Source: a virus
Length of the DNA stretch: 37,911 nt
Reading direction: 5' to 3' (one strand)
Virus record (IMG/VR): IMGVR_UViG_3300042475_001727
Span: 1 to 37,911 of that record
A model generated the notes under the pieces. It was not told the origin of the DNA and ran no database searches. It saw only the letters and a program-made list of their open reading frames with translations. The translations under genes were made by a program, and so were the position numbers. This document shows positions 37,092 through 37,911 of the stretch, piece by piece (positions within the stretch are counted from its first letter, which is position 1; each line of letters opens with the position of its first letter).

Positions 37092-37911
37092 CCCTAACGC
37101 GACGCCGACGCCAATCACCCCGCCACGGGTGCCGTTGATCGACCCCCGCACGGGGTTGATCGACAGGGCTTGGTATTTGTTCTTCCTGTCGCTCAACAAC
37201 GCGGCCGCAGCGGTTATTGACGACTCGGGGCTTACGTTCAGCGCCGAGTCAACGATTGCCTCTCTTGAGGCCGCGCTTCAAGCAGTCAATCAGGAGTTGC
37301 AGACGCTGCCGCCTGCGGCTGATTTGAGCGATGAGTTGACCAAGCAAATCCAAGCAGAAGCGTTGGCAGACTGCTGCTCGGCTTTGGTGTCGCAGATTGC
37401 CGAGATGCAAAAGCAGATCGACGCACTTCAGTCTGCGCCGATTACCACGCCGCAGATTCCGCAATTTGTATACGGCTCCTTTTACAGCACGGCCAACCAG
37501 CCAGACGGCTCAACAACTACGGCGTACCCGCTGCTGTACGACACCACGCAGTTCAGCAAAAACGTCACGATAGAAGACCGCACAGCCGTGTTCACTGCGT
37601 CGATTGCCACGACCACCATGACGGTGACAGCGATCACCTCGGGGCCAATCTACCCTGGCATGGTGATCACGGGCACCGGCGTTACGGCTGGAACTCGCAT
37701 CGTGTCGCAGCTAACAGGCACGGACGGCAGCACTGGCACCTATCAGGTCAGCGTGTCGCAGACCGTAGCGTCTACGACCATCACCGGCACCTGCAAGTCC
37801 AAGGTCAGGTGTGAGATTGCCGGGACGTACAACATTCAGTTCAGCGTTCAATTTGTAAACACCGACAACAACATCCACGACACCAATATTTGGATGCGTA
37901 AAAACGGCGTA
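37084..37911 (+). CDS. Tail needle/fibre, N-terminal part (partial, continues at base 2)
   Basis: The open frame from ATG 37084 runs off the window and continues at the left end, giving about 359 residues. Residues 1-30 are Pro-rich, then [18 protein letters not shown], an anchor found in many fibres after gp10-like genes. A coiled coil follows (about 58-115: [17 protein letters not shown], then [15 protein letters not shown]), then beta strands leading into the C1q-like knob. Anchor, coiled coil and knob at the gp26 position suggest a tail needle, which would plug the channel and touch the envelope first. A side fibre is the alternative. Confidence 0.75.
   Translation, partial: MPSPNATPTPITPPRVPLIDPRTGLIDRAWYLFFLSLNNAAAAVIDDSGLTFSAESTIASLEAALQAVNQELQTLPPAADLSDELTKQIQAEALADCCSALVSQIAEMQKQIDALQSAPITTPQIPQFVYGSFYSTANQPDGSTTTAYPLLYDTTQFSKNVTIEDRTAVFTASIATTTMTVTAITSGPIYPGMVITGTGVTAGTRIVSQLTGTDGSTGTYQVSVSQTVASTTITGTCKSKVRCEIAGTYNIQFSVQFVNTDNNIHDTNIWMRKNGV
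37749..37911. repeat. Terminal overlap of the assembly, right copy
   Basis: Partner of 1-163, with three mismatches. It lies within the needle/fibre gene. Confidence 0.9.

Overview
This window looks like one complete, circularly assembled genome (about 37.75 kb) of a tailed phage with a P22-like, podovirus-type virion. The last 163 bases repeat the first 163 with three mismatches, and the tail-needle/fibre gene that runs off the right end continues in frame at the left end. The packaging and virion genes follow the P22 order: terminase small and large subunits, P22-type portal, scaffold, coat, gp4-like and gp10-like tail accessory proteins, needle, the gp14 position, and three gp7/gp20/gp16-like ejection proteins. 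The GH108 endolysin, the GC-rich codon use and the small accessory genes suggest a Gram-negative, perhaps freshwater beta-proteobacterial, host. That is inference. I see no integrase, lysogeny repressor, RNA polymerase, tRNA or CRISPR array, so a lytic lifestyle is the simplest reading.

Layout: (1) 1-6704 rightward: end of the needle/fibre, a gp14-position protein, three ejection proteins, then a lysis cassette (small membrane protein, endolysin, holin-like). (2) 6680-10888 leftward: a tightly coupled operon, mostly ATGA overlaps, of small proteins plus an SNF2-type helicase and a VRR-NUC nuclease. (3) 10998-17677 rightward: Cas4/RecB-like nuclease, a conserved replication-associated protein, a short C5-methyltransferase-like protein, an A-family DNA polymerase and a primase-helicase. 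(4) 17727-19409 leftward: nine very small genes, several encoding single-helix membrane peptides. (5) 19410-20023: non-coding, with about ten DnaA-box-like 9-mers in clusters, an AT-rich stretch, a 67-bp tandem repeat and a G-quadruplex motif; the best candidate replication origin. (6) 20024-37911, continuing into region 1: one long late region for packaging, head, tailspikes and tail.

The clearest unusual element is a group I intron (31686-32441) interrupting codon 18 of the major capsid gene. P1, P2, P3, P4, P5, P7, P7.1, P7.2, P8, P9 and P9.1 can all be drawn by eye, and removing the intron restores an uninterrupted 399-aa coat protein. An HNH endonuclease gene lies inside; it starts within the P5 helix and stops one base before P7, so gene and ribozyme core are interleaved.

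The two leftward operons have good sigma-70-type promoters (TTGCAC/TTGCAT, 17-bp spacer, TATGAT). The replication operon has an extended -10 promoter facing the first of these across a near-mirror repeat. Early genes therefore appear to use host RNA polymerase, and replication probably combines host DnaA with the phage polymerase and primase-helicase. Late genes follow from a promoter next to the origin.
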